Made by a program: the position numbers and the translations under genes. Of a stretch of DNA of 64,000 bases, positions 53,309 through 61,218 are shown piece by piece; position 1 is the first letter of the stretch, and each line of letters opens with the position of its first letter. Origin of the DNA: Planctomycetia bacterium (lineage in GTDB: Bacteria > Planctomycetota > Planctomycetia > Pirellulales > JACPPG01). The stretch covers positions 133,062-197,061 of the forward strand of contig JACPPG010000023.1 of assembly GCA_016191115.1 (NCBI GenBank), given 5' to 3'. The notes beneath the pieces were generated by a model, which did not search any database, was not told where the DNA came from, and worked only from the letters and a program-made list of their open reading frames with translations.

Positions 53309-53733
53309 GGGCGTTTTGGAGGCGCCTGGGGAGGGCGAGGCTCCGGCCGAGCCGCTGTCGTCGGTGCTCACCGCGGCGCGGCCGGAGCCTCACCCTCACG
53401 GGCTACGATTGCGGCTGCTGTACCCCGGCCGGGTTTGCCCCGATTCGCTAGAATCCCACCTATTGGTTTGGAATCCGAATCGCTATCTTGAAGTACCAAG
53501 TGACGGGAGATGGCCGTGGCGGCTTCTAACCTGTTGCAAGCCTGCGGCGCGGGTAACGTTCGCGGTGCGCGTGCGCCTCGAAATCTCTCGGGCATTCGCG
53601 CGGTTCGTGCGGTGGGGCGGACAATCTAGGGCGGCTGTCCACACTCGGCCCTGGCGGCAAGCCGGCGGGCTGCCGATGCTAAATTCAAGTAGGGGACGGG
53701 GACGCGACCCCATAAGGGAGGGGAAGGCGAGCC
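53309..53733. repeat. Intergenic gap with family D pair
   Basis: 425 bp. GAGGGCGAGGCTCCGGCCGAG (split as GAGGGCGAGG and CTCCGGCCGAG at 53332-53352) faces CGGCCGGAGCCTCACCCTC at 53378-53396. No gene; the far end has AGGGGAAGGCGAG before the ligase start. Confidence 0.65.
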
Positions 53734-55368
53734 ATGAGCAAGCCGATGCCGGAAAAAATGATCCTGCCGCGGGACTTTCTCCGCATGTGCCGGCGCAACA
53801 TGCGCCGTCCGAAGATCGCCGATACGACCGGCGTGGAGCTCACCGGCGCCGGCCTGCTCATGCGGACGCTGATTTTCCGCCGGCTCTTGTTGCGCGAGAT
53901 GCTGGCGGCGGATGAGAAGTTCGTAGGCCTGCTGATTCCTCCCTCCGCCGCCGGGGTGGTGGCCAATATCGCGGTGCCCTTGTGCGGTCGGATTCCCGTG
54001 AATCTGAATTACACGGTCTCGTCCGACGTGATGAACTCGTGCATCCGCCAGTGCGACATCCGCCACGTGCTGACGAGCCGACGGGTGATGGAGAGGTTCG
54101 ACCTGAAGATCGACGCCGAGCTCATCTACCTGGAGGACTTTCGCGAGAAGGTCACCACGCTCGACAAGCTGTCCGCCGCCACGCAAGCGTACGTTTGGCC
54201 GTGCGCATTGCTCGAACGCTGGCTTGGCGTCGACAAGATCAAGGACGACGATCTTCTGACGGTCATCTTCACGTCCGGCTCGACCGGCGAGCCGAAGGGC
54301 GTGATGCTCACGCAGCGCAATATCGCCTCGAACGTCGAGTGCGTCGACTACCTGATCCAGCTCGATCGCGACGACGTGGTGGCCGGCATCCTGCCGTTCT
54401 TCCATTCGACCGGCTTCACGACCGTGTTGTGGACCGCTCTCACCCTCGACCCCAAGGGGGTCTATCACACGAGCCCTCTCGAGGCCCGGCAGGTGGGCGA
54501 GATGTGCAAGAAGCACCATGTGACCATCCTCGTCTCGGCGCCCACTTTCCTGCGAAACTATTTGCGGCGCTGCCAGCCGGAGGATTTTGCCTCGCTCGAA
54601 GTGGTGCTGACCGGGGCCGAGAAGCTGCCCATCGACCTGTCCGACGCCTTCGAGAAGAAGTTCGGTATTCGCCCGGGCGAAGGATACGGCACGACCGAGC
54701 TGTCGCCCATCGCCGCCTTTCAAGTGCCCAAGACGCGGGCCGTCGATCCCAGCCTGCTCGGCTGCCCGGAAGGCACCGTCGGCCGGCCGATCCCCGACGT
54801 TTCCGTCAAGGCAATCGACCCCGAAACGGGCGCCGACCTGGGCACGAATGAAGTCGGGCTGTTGTGCTTCAAAGGCCCCAACGTGATGAAGGGCTACCTC
54901 AACCGGCCCGACCTGACGGCGAAAGTGATTCGCGACGGCTGGTACAACACGGGCGACGTGGGGCTGGTGAACGACTGCGGCTGCATCCAGATCACGGGGC
55001 GGCAGAGCCGGTTCTCGAAGATCGGCGGCGAGATGGTGCCGCACATCAAGATCGAGGAGCAGTTGCAGACGATCATCTCGGCCGACGCCGATGAGCTGAA
55101 GGTGGCGGTTACGGCCGTGCCCGACGACCGCCGTGGCGAGCGGCTGATCGTCATGTACACCGAGTTACCCAAGTCGCCCGATGCGCTCTGCCGCGACCTG
55201 GCGGCGGCGGGCCTGCCCAATATCTGGATCCCCTCGCCCGACAGCTTCTGCCAGGTGGACGCGATCCCCGTGCTGGGCACCGGCAAGCTGGATCTCAAAG
55301 CGCTCAAGGACCTGGCCCTGGAGCGGTTCGGACAAACAGGCGCCGCGCCGGCACAAGCGCGATCGTGA
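53734..55368 (+). CDS. AMP-forming acyl-CoA/acyl-ACP ligase
   Basis: 544 residues. Adenylation motifs: FTSGSTGEPKGVMLTQ (P-loop), GEGYGTTELSP (A4/A5), WYNTGDVGLVND (A7) and the C-terminal LGTGKLDLKALKDL lysine region. The start MSKPMPEKMILPRDFLRMCR with long acidic linker resembles the ligase half of Aas, which reactivates free fatty acids for phospholipid repair. AAGGCGAG sits before ATG 53734. Fatty-acid chain length is unknown. Confidence 0.82.
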   Translation: MSKPMPEKMILPRDFLRMCRRNMRRPKIADTTGVELTGAGLLMRTLIFRRLLLREMLAADEKFVGLLIPPSAAGVVANIAVPLCGRIPVNLNYTVSSDVMNSCIRQCDIRHVLTSRRVMERFDLKIDAELIYLEDFREKVTTLDKLSAATQAYVWPCALLERWLGVDKIKDDDLLTVIFTSGSTGEPKGVMLTQRNIASNVECVDYLIQLDRDDVVAGILPFFHSTGFTTVLWTALTLDPKGVYHTSPLEARQVGEMCKKHHVTILVSAPTFLRNYLRRCQPEDFASLEVVLTGAEKLPIDLSDAFEKKFGIRPGEGYGTTELSPIAAFQVPKTRAVDPSLLGCPEGTVGRPIPDVSVKAIDPETGADLGTNEVGLLCFKGPNVMKGYLNRPDLTAKVIRDGWYNTGDVGLVNDCGCIQITGRQSRFSKIGGEMVPHIKIEEQLQTIISADADELKVAVTAVPDDRRGERLIVMYTELPKSPDALCRDLAAAGLPNIWIPSPDSFCQVDAIPVLGTGKLDLKALKDLALERFGQTGAAPAQARS

Positions 55369-55435
55369 ACGCCCGCCGGCGCGCCCTTTTGCGAAAACGT
55401 CGAATGGCCGCGCTCATCTCAAAGGCGAGCGCTGC

Positions 55436-55573
55436 CAGGGTCATTCTGTTTTTCAAAATGGCGAGGCGGGAAAATGGGACTGGCTCCGAGCATAAACAGC
55501 GCAAGTCCTTTCAGACGAACGTTGCGTCTCGGTGCCTGTCCCACTTTCCCGCCGGTGCGCCGCCGGCAAGCTT
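55436..55573 (+). mobile_element. Element A, copy 9 (truncated, fused to a gene)
   Basis: Starts with CAGGGTCATTC; the other end is missing after CCGGCAAGCTT. It has no direct repeat. The minus-strand gene to its right reads ~40 codons into it. Confidence 0.85.
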
Positions 55574-56991
55574 TTGATTTCGCCGAAGTCGGAATTGGCG
55601 TTCAGGTGCAGGCGTTTGCCCTTGAGCTGGAGCGGTTTCGTGACGATCTGGCCGCCGTCGAATGAGGCATCGACGGAAACGAAGCGATCGCGCTTTATCG
55701 TGGCCAAACCGATGCAGCCGGCCCGAGGGCCCGTGTCCTTTCCTTCATACGGATCGTGGCGATACGTGCGGCCCGCGTAGTAGAAACGCAACTCGTCCCC
55801 TGCGGCGATCGGCGGGTTGCTGGCGAGCGACTGATTGAAGCGGTCCCAACCGCCGACCGCGCCGTTGGGAATGAACGGCAAACGGCTGGCCGGGGCCGAG
55901 CCGCCAACAGCCCCCTCGCCGACGCGGGTGAAGTGTACGCCGTCGCGGCTGACGGCAAGCTGCACGTCGATGGCCGGCACGTCGGGCACCGCCAGCAGCG
56001 TCTGCACCAGCCCGATGTACACGCTTTCGTAGGGAAACACGAGCACCGAGTAGATTTCCGTGACAGGCTTGTCCGCCAGATCGGCGGTCATGACCACGGG
56101 CGAAGCAAACGGGGCGGTGAAGTTCCAGTGTACGAAGTCGGGCGACTCCAATCGGCCAACCGCCCGGCCGGAATACCAGCCGTTGTACCAGTCGAATTTG
56201 CTCCAGGCGGCTTCGATCTCGGGCGGCGTCTTGAGCGTTCGGCCGAAGAGCACGTACTTCGAGAGCGCCGGGTCGAACATCCAATGCGTCGCCCCGTCGC
56301 AGATCGCTTCGCTGGCGAAGCTGTCGATCAGTTTCCAATGAATCCCGTCGGGGCTCCCCGCGATGCCCAGCCCGCGCCGCTGGCCCTCGCGAAAGCGGCC
56401 TTCGCGCGGGCCTTTGTACTCCCAGTCGATGCTCAGATAGCCCATTTTGTAGCGTCGCGCTTGATCGGGCTCTCGCTCGTCTTTGTGGACGCCAAACAGC
56501 TCGTGATAGTAGGGAAGCTCCTCAGATCCTTTGAGCTCGCTTTGCTTGCGGAACAGGATATTGGTCTTGGCACCGCCCATCGGCACCAGGTCCAAGGGCG
56601 GCTTGAGCCAATGGATGCCGTCGTCGCTCTCGGCGTAGCTGACGCCCGGCCCGCTCTTGTACCACGCTTTGTACTTCTCGCCGTCGCGAATTACCGAGCC
56701 ATAGAGGATGTTGAACGGATCTTCCCACGGCTCGGTCTGACGGATGAGGGGATTGCTCTTGGATTTCTCAGCAGGGTGGATTCTCCGGACTATGTTGGTC
56801 GCGGACGCGACGAGGTAATCGTCGAGGAACAGTTGCTTCCGCGACCCCACCTCGATCGGGGCGCTTCCGGGAGATTCGGCACGGAGGAACAGAGGCGCCC
56901 AGAACAGTGCGTAAAGCGATAACGAGATGAAGAGCGCCAGGCCATGCGGCGACACGCGAACGGAATCACTATTGGTTCTGCGACTGTCCAT
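55453..56991 (-). pseudogene. Secreted beta-propeller hydrolase, C-terminus replaced by element A
   Basis: 512 residues. A signal peptide (LALFISLSLYALFWAPLFLRA) precedes a five-bladed propeller-like domain of glycoside-hydrolase-32/43/DUF type (LFLDDYLVASATNIVRRIHP, YKAWYKSG, SYAESDDGIHW, VSRDGVHFTRVG, FYYAGRTYRHDP). Residues after ~472 (KSLPAAHRRESGTGTE onward, about 40) are translated from element A copy 9, and the final family strands are missing. The gene is therefore truncated and may be non-functional. ATG 56991 has GGAG about 9 bases upstream. Confidence 0.8.
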
Positions 56992-57126
56992 TTCATGCTC
57001 TCCGTCTTCACTTGTGCGAGGGCGTTGGTCGGACCCACGGGTTCCCCCAGCCGCCCGACGCCGATCCAAGGACCGGAGACCGCGACTAGCTAGAAGCCGC
57101 ACCAAAATTCTGCTTCTCGTGATTTC
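56992..57126. other. Short intergenic stretch
   Basis: Upstream region of the capped propeller gene; no gene or repeat recognised. Confidence 0.35.
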
Positions 57127-57318
57127 CTACTGCCCCCGCACGCGCATGGGCACCGCATAGAGCGACGTCCGCGCCGTGATGAAGAGCGTCCGCTTGTCCG
57201 CGCTGCCGAAGGTGACGTTGGCCGGCGATTCCGGAACCGCGATCGTCTCGATCCTCTTGCCTTCCGGGCTGTAAAGCACTATGGCGCCGCCGGTCAGGTA
57301 GACGTTGCCTTGCTCGTC
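57127..57318 (-). pseudogene. SMP-30/gluconolactonase 3'-end fragment
   Basis: Encodes RDEQGNVYLTGG through SLYAVPMRVRGQ, nearly identical to the last ~60 residues of the full SMP-30 gene at 59048-59929. The first ~75 bp from the stop are identical in DNA, with silent changes further on. It has no N-terminal part. It marks a duplication that brackets the 57.3-59.0 kb segment. Confidence 0.8.
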
Positions 57319-57425
57319 ACGGTGGTCTTTGCCGGCGGTTCCGACGATGGATACCTCCAGTTGCCTCGACGCTCTACGGCATGACACGGGTTGCGCCCGC
57401 CCGCTTTCGCCCCGCAAGAAGAGCA

Positions 57426-57662
57426 ATGGCTATAATACCGGCGCATGACAACGGCACCCAGCGGGGGCTGCCCGTAACGCTTGGCCCGGGCGAGGCTCTG
57501 GAGTTGATGGTCGACGTTTTACCGTCCAGAGACGACGTTGGCGCGTCGCTCTTCAGTCAGGTCCTGCTCTATATTGATACCCCCAGTCCACCAATCATCT
57601 TTAACATTTCCGCACAAGTGACGCCAGCTTTGGTGACGGCCGACAATCAGAGCGGCACATGA
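57426..57662 (+). pseudogene. C-terminal remnant, possibly DUF1573-like
   Basis: 78 residues. TLGPGEALELMVDVLP and SQVLLYIDTPSPPIIFNISA resemble the last strands of a DUF1573/ASPM-SPD-2-Hydin-type beta domain, which usually has a signal peptide and a preceding half. Both are missing here. It starts the lower-GC cassette. Confidence 0.45.
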
Positions 57663-57715
57663 TAGTAGTACAATTTGGCTTTCATAACGCCACCTTACGC
57701 GCAAGGGCTAGGGCC

Positions 57716-57964
57716 ATGACGATGAAGGTGCGGAAGCTGGGTGCTGAATTAACTGCGGGGACAGGCGTTGCACTGATGACCTTTGGGCTCTTGCTCGCAT
57801 CAGCGCGGCTGGCGTTGGCCGCGCACGGAGCCTGCCCTAATCCACTGGGGTCTGCCTGCGATGTCATCTATCCAGAGGAGTGCGGGGGCGCCTGCGGCAC
57901 TCCAAATTGTTATTGCAACCTCTACGGCAGTGAAGAAAACTGGATCTGTGCATGCATTCATTGA
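57716..57964 (+). CDS. Small secreted protein with eight cysteines
   Basis: 82 residues. A signal peptide (ELTAGTGVALMTFGLLLASA, then RLALA) precedes a ~45-residue mature part with 8 cysteines (HGACP, GSACD, PEECGGACG, NCYCN, WICACIH). Four disulfides are possible. ATG 57716 or 57722 could be the start. The family is unknown to me. It sits 28 bp before the next gene, probably in one transcript. Confidence 0.6.
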   Translation: MTMKVRKLGAELTAGTGVALMTFGLLLASARLALAAHGACPNPLGSACDVIYPEECGGACGTPNCYCNLYGSEENWICACIH

Positions 57965-57991
57965 CCTCGCTGCTCGCCTAATCCCACGCGC

Positions 57992-58999
57992 ATGAACAAC
58001 CGTCAGAAATCACTTTTGCTTGCGCATTGGCGCGGAGTAGTGATCGTACTGACCGTCCCTTTTGCCTTGTTGCTTTCAGCCAATGTCAAGGCTGGCGCGG
58101 AGCAATCGAAGACCGCCTTTCTGGAGCAATACGAGCCTGCGGCGCGGCGCCTGGAAGCATTTTACAACTCTCTCACCATGTCGGGCACATTGACACGATC
58201 GAATTTTAACAAGAAGCAGTTCCCCTCAAGGGAAAAAATCGTTTTGCGCGGAAACGGGGCGAGCCTTCGATTTGATATCGACGAGCCGACAGACAACGGT
58301 ACCGTCGCGGGCGACGGAGAACTCTCGATCGTTTTTACCCCTAAAGATACGTTTGAAGTCACTCGCGATGCTGCAACGTCCGCATATGTGTTGCGGCAGA
58401 TGTCAGCGACGACGGATCGCCTGTCTATGGTGCAACGTCAACGCTACTACTTGTTTGCCACATACTTCGGTCGCACCGCGATTCCAAGACCGATTTTGGA
58501 AAACCTAAGACGGCCGGCGCTACAGATAACGTCTATCGAGGAGGACCCATCCGGCGGGGAGATGCTCGTAAAGGTGTCATACACCGAAACGGTGACATTC
58601 AATCGGAAGCCGCTGACGTACTCTGGGTGGTTTCTGTTTTCAAAGACGGACGGCTGGGCCTTGCGGGGCTCCTTCGAAAAAGGAGACCGGCCAGACGCGA
58701 AAGCGATGCGAGCCGATATTAAGTACAACGGCAAGGTCGATGGAATTCCATTGCTGCAGAGTGCGGAATACTGGATGGAGAAGGATGGGACAAGATTTGA
58801 TGTCGAGCGATTCGACGTCGTGAGTATTCAACCCGGTGCGGCCCCTGCCCAGGACTTCTCGCTCGCGGCTTTCGGGATCCGCGACGCCCGCGAAGAGCGC
58901 GAGTCAAGGCACTGGCTTTTCCTCGTCGCCGCGGGCATTGCCCTCGTGGCCATTGCCATCGTTCTCGCGCGCCTTCGTCTACGTGAGAGCCGCCGATGA
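57992..58999 (+). CDS. Secreted/anchored LolA-like beta protein
   Basis: 335 residues. A signal peptide (VVIVLTVPFALLLSANVKAG) precedes ~250 residues rich in beta strands (KIVLRGNGASLRFDI, LVKVSYTETVTFNRKP, WFLFSKTDGWALRGSF), which look LolA/outer-membrane-lipoprotein-like in rhythm. A C-terminal anchor (HWLFLVAAGIALVAIAIVLA) follows, with a basic tail. GC is visibly lower than in the neighbours. Function unknown; it is probably co-expressed with the Cys-rich protein. Confidence 0.55.
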   Translation: MNNRQKSLLLAHWRGVVIVLTVPFALLLSANVKAGAEQSKTAFLEQYEPAARRLEAFYNSLTMSGTLTRSNFNKKQFPSREKIVLRGNGASLRFDIDEPTDNGTVAGDGELSIVFTPKDTFEVTRDAATSAYVLRQMSATTDRLSMVQRQRYYLFATYFGRTAIPRPILENLRRPALQITSIEEDPSGGEMLVKVSYTETVTFNRKPLTYSGWFLFSKTDGWALRGSFEKGDRPDAKAMRADIKYNGKVDGIPLLQSAEYWMEKDGTRFDVERFDVVSIQPGAAPAQDFSLAAFGIRDAREERESRHWLFLVAAGIALVAIAIVLARLRLRESRR

Positions 59000-59047
59000 G
59001 CGGCGAGACCATCATTCAAAACCGACCACAGGCAGCGAACCGGGCTG

Positions 59048-59929
59048 CTACTGCCCCCGCACGCGCATGGGCACCGCATAGAGCGACGTCCGCGCCGTGA
59101 TGAAGAGCGTCCGCTTGTCCGCGCCGCCGAAGGTGACGTTGGCCGGCGATTCCGGCACCGCGATCGTCTCCAGCTTCTTGCCCTCGGGGCTGTAAACCAC
59201 CACGCCGCCGCCTGTTAGGTAAACGTTCCCTTTTTCGTCGCGCGTCAGCCCGTCGGAACCCTGGGGCGCGAAGAGCCGGCGGTCGGCGAGCGAGCCGTCG
59301 GGCTTGATCGCGTAGGCATAGGTCTTGCCGCCGCCGGCGTCGGCCACGTACAGCGTCTTGCCGTCGGTGGTGCCCAGCACGCCGTTGGGCTTTGCCAGGT
59401 CGTCGATCACGCGAACGAGGCCCTTGCGGTCGGGCGGAAGGTAGAACACGTAGAAGCCGGCCAGTTCCAGCCCTTCCATGTTGCCGTAGCGCGGGTCGCT
59501 GAAGTAGACGCCGCCGGCCGGATCGATCCACAGGTCGTTCGGGCTGTTGAGCTTTTTGCCCTCGAAGCTATCGGCGAGCACGGTGACTTGCCCGTCGGAG
59601 GCGATCGAAGTTAGCCGCCGGGCGCCTCCTTCGCAGGCCAAGAGGTTTCCCTTGGCGTCGAAGTACAAGCCGTTGGCGCCGCCGGAGTTCTCGCGGAATG
59701 TGGTGAGCTTTCCGTCGGTCGACCACCGCAGGATGCGGTTATTGGGGATGTCGGAGAAGTAGACGTTGCCCTTGGCGTCGGCGGCCGGCCCCTCGGTAAA
59801 GGAGAAGTCGCCGGCAAGCTTCTCAACCTTGCCGCCGGGGGCGATGAGCGTGTCGTCGGCGGCTCTTGCGGGCGCCGCCAGCGCGGCGATCAAAAGCGCG
59901 ATCGCCAGTTCAGTCGTTCGGTGCGTCAT
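59048..59929 (-). CDS. SMP-30/gluconolactonase-like secreted protein
   Basis: 293 residues. A signal peptide (LAIALLIAALAAPARA) precedes a six-bladed propeller: FTEGPAADAKGNVYFSDIPN, NGLYFDAKGNLLACEGG, NDLWIDPAGGVYFSDPRYG, NGVLGTTDGKTLYVADAGGG. Conserved Glu/Asn/Asp metal ligands can be placed. It hydrolyses sugar lactones or related esters. Its 3' 190 bp are duplicated at 57127. Confidence 0.88.
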   Translation of the reverse strand: MTHRTTELAIALLIAALAAPARAADDTLIAPGGKVEKLAGDFSFTEGPAADAKGNVYFSDIPNNRILRWSTDGKLTTFRENSGGANGLYFDAKGNLLACEGGARRLTSIASDGQVTVLADSFEGKKLNSPNDLWIDPAGGVYFSDPRYGNMEGLELAGFYVFYLPPDRKGLVRVIDDLAKPNGVLGTTDGKTLYVADAGGGKTYAYAIKPDGSLADRRLFAPQGSDGLTRDEKGNVYLTGGGVVVYSPEGKKLETIAVPESPANVTFGGADKRTLFITARTSLYAVPMRVRGQ

Positions 59930-59988
59930 TGTTGATCTCGCTTTAACTTGTGGTAACAGTTCTCGAAGCTCGCGCGTTGCCCCGCTCG

Positions 59989-60032
59989 CCCCCTCACCCC
60001 GGCCCTCTCACGCGAGGGGAGGGGGAGTTCTG
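59989..60032. repeat. Repeat family G, inside the apbE 3' end
   Basis: CCCCCTCACCCCGGCCCTCTC with CGCGAGGGGAGGGGGAG, an imperfect hairpin. It encodes the last residues of the ApbE protein. Confidence 0.6.
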
Positions 60033-61100
60033 CTCGTCCGTATGCTCAAACTCCTTGAACCGGGCCGACTCGAAGACTTGCGGCTTGTCGTCGATTCGCT
60101 GAATGATAATCGCCGCCGCCTTCGGATACGAATTGACCAGCGCCATGCCGCGTTTTGGCCCTAGCACACTAACGGCCGTGGCCAGGCCGTCGGCCGTGAT
60201 GCCGTCGGCGGCGATGACCGCGACGGTGCTGTGATCCGTTAATCCCAGGCCGGTGTGCGGGTCGACGATGTGGGAGTATCGCTTGCCGCCCAATTCGACA
60301 AACTGCCAGACATCGCCCGAGGTGGTGACGGAACAATTGTGCAGAACGACGTGCCGGCTCGCCGGGCCGTCTTTCGCCTCCAGCGGGGCGACGCCGATCT
60401 TCCAACCCTTCTCGCCCGGCGGCGGCTCGCCCACGACGATGTCGCCGCTGCCGTCGACCAATGCCCGGGTGATGCCGTGGTTTGCCAGGACGGCAAGTGC
60501 TTCGTCGATGGCGTAGCCGACGGCGATGCCTCCCAGGTCCAGCCGCATGCCGGGCCGCAGTAGCTCGGCCGTATGCGCGGCCGCGTCGAGCCGCAGGAAG
60601 CGGTAGCCGACGGCGGCCCGGGCTTCGTCGAGCCGCTCGCGGGAGGGCATCTCCTTTTCGCGGCGGGCGCGCCGCCATAGCTTGACGTAGGGACCGACGG
60701 TGATGTCGAAGGCGCCGTCGGTCTGCTCGGCCAGTTGCTGCGACTTAACGAGCACGTTCCACAGGTCCTGGCTCGTGTGAATCGCGCGGCCCTGCCCGGC
60801 CGTGTCGCTGAGCCGGGACAGTTCGCTTTGTGGATCGTAGTCGCTCATCACGCTGTTAAGCTGGTGAATGCGAGCGAATGCGGCTGCGGCGGCCCGGTTT
60901 GCGGCCTCCCGGTCGGGGGCGTACAATAGCACCTTGAACTGCATCCCCATTTCGACTTGGGCGAACTGGTACCGCTCGAGTCGTGGGGCCTGGGCGGCCG
61001 CGCCCGTTGGCTGTAGCGCGACTGCCGCCGCAAGCCATGCCGCGGACAGCCCCCCGTGACGGCACGAGAGCTTGCGTTTTCCCGCCAGGATACGCGACAC
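59994..61100 (-). CDS. apbE: FAD:protein FMN transferase ApbE
   Basis: 368 residues. The N-terminal signal (GGLSAAWLAAAVALQPTGAA) precedes the ApbE fold: QFAQVEMGMQFKVLLY, RLDLGGIAVGYAID, and SHIVDPHTGLGLTDHSTVAV (metal/catalytic Asp and His region). It attaches FMN to threonine in redox proteins outside the cytoplasm. GTG 61100 has GGGAG 7 bases upstream. The last ~12 residues (NSPSPRVRGPG) come from repeat family G, so the native C-terminus has been altered. Confidence 0.85.
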   Translation of the reverse strand: MSRILAGKRKLSCRHGGLSAAWLAAAVALQPTGAAAQAPRLERYQFAQVEMGMQFKVLLYAPDREAANRAAAAAFARIHQLNSVMSDYDPQSELSRLSDTAGQGRAIHTSQDLWNVLVKSQQLAEQTDGAFDITVGPYVKLWRRARREKEMPSRERLDEARAAVGYRFLRLDAAAHTAELLRPGMRLDLGGIAVGYAIDEALAVLANHGITRALVDGSGDIVVGEPPPGEKGWKIGVAPLEAKDGPASRHVVLHNCSVTTSGDVWQFVELGGKRYSHIVDPHTGLGLTDHSTVAVIAADGITADGLATAVSVLGPKRGMALVNSYPKAAAIIIQRIDDKPQVFESARFKEFEHTDEQNSPSPRVRGPG

Positions 61101-61218
61101 CGGAAACTCCCTTGTTGCAACCGGCTTGGATTGCGTCGATGCAGGCCATACCCGTGCGTCGCGGGATGTGACGCAGGCTTGCTCACAATTTCGCCACCCA
61201 CAACTGACCATCTTCCCC

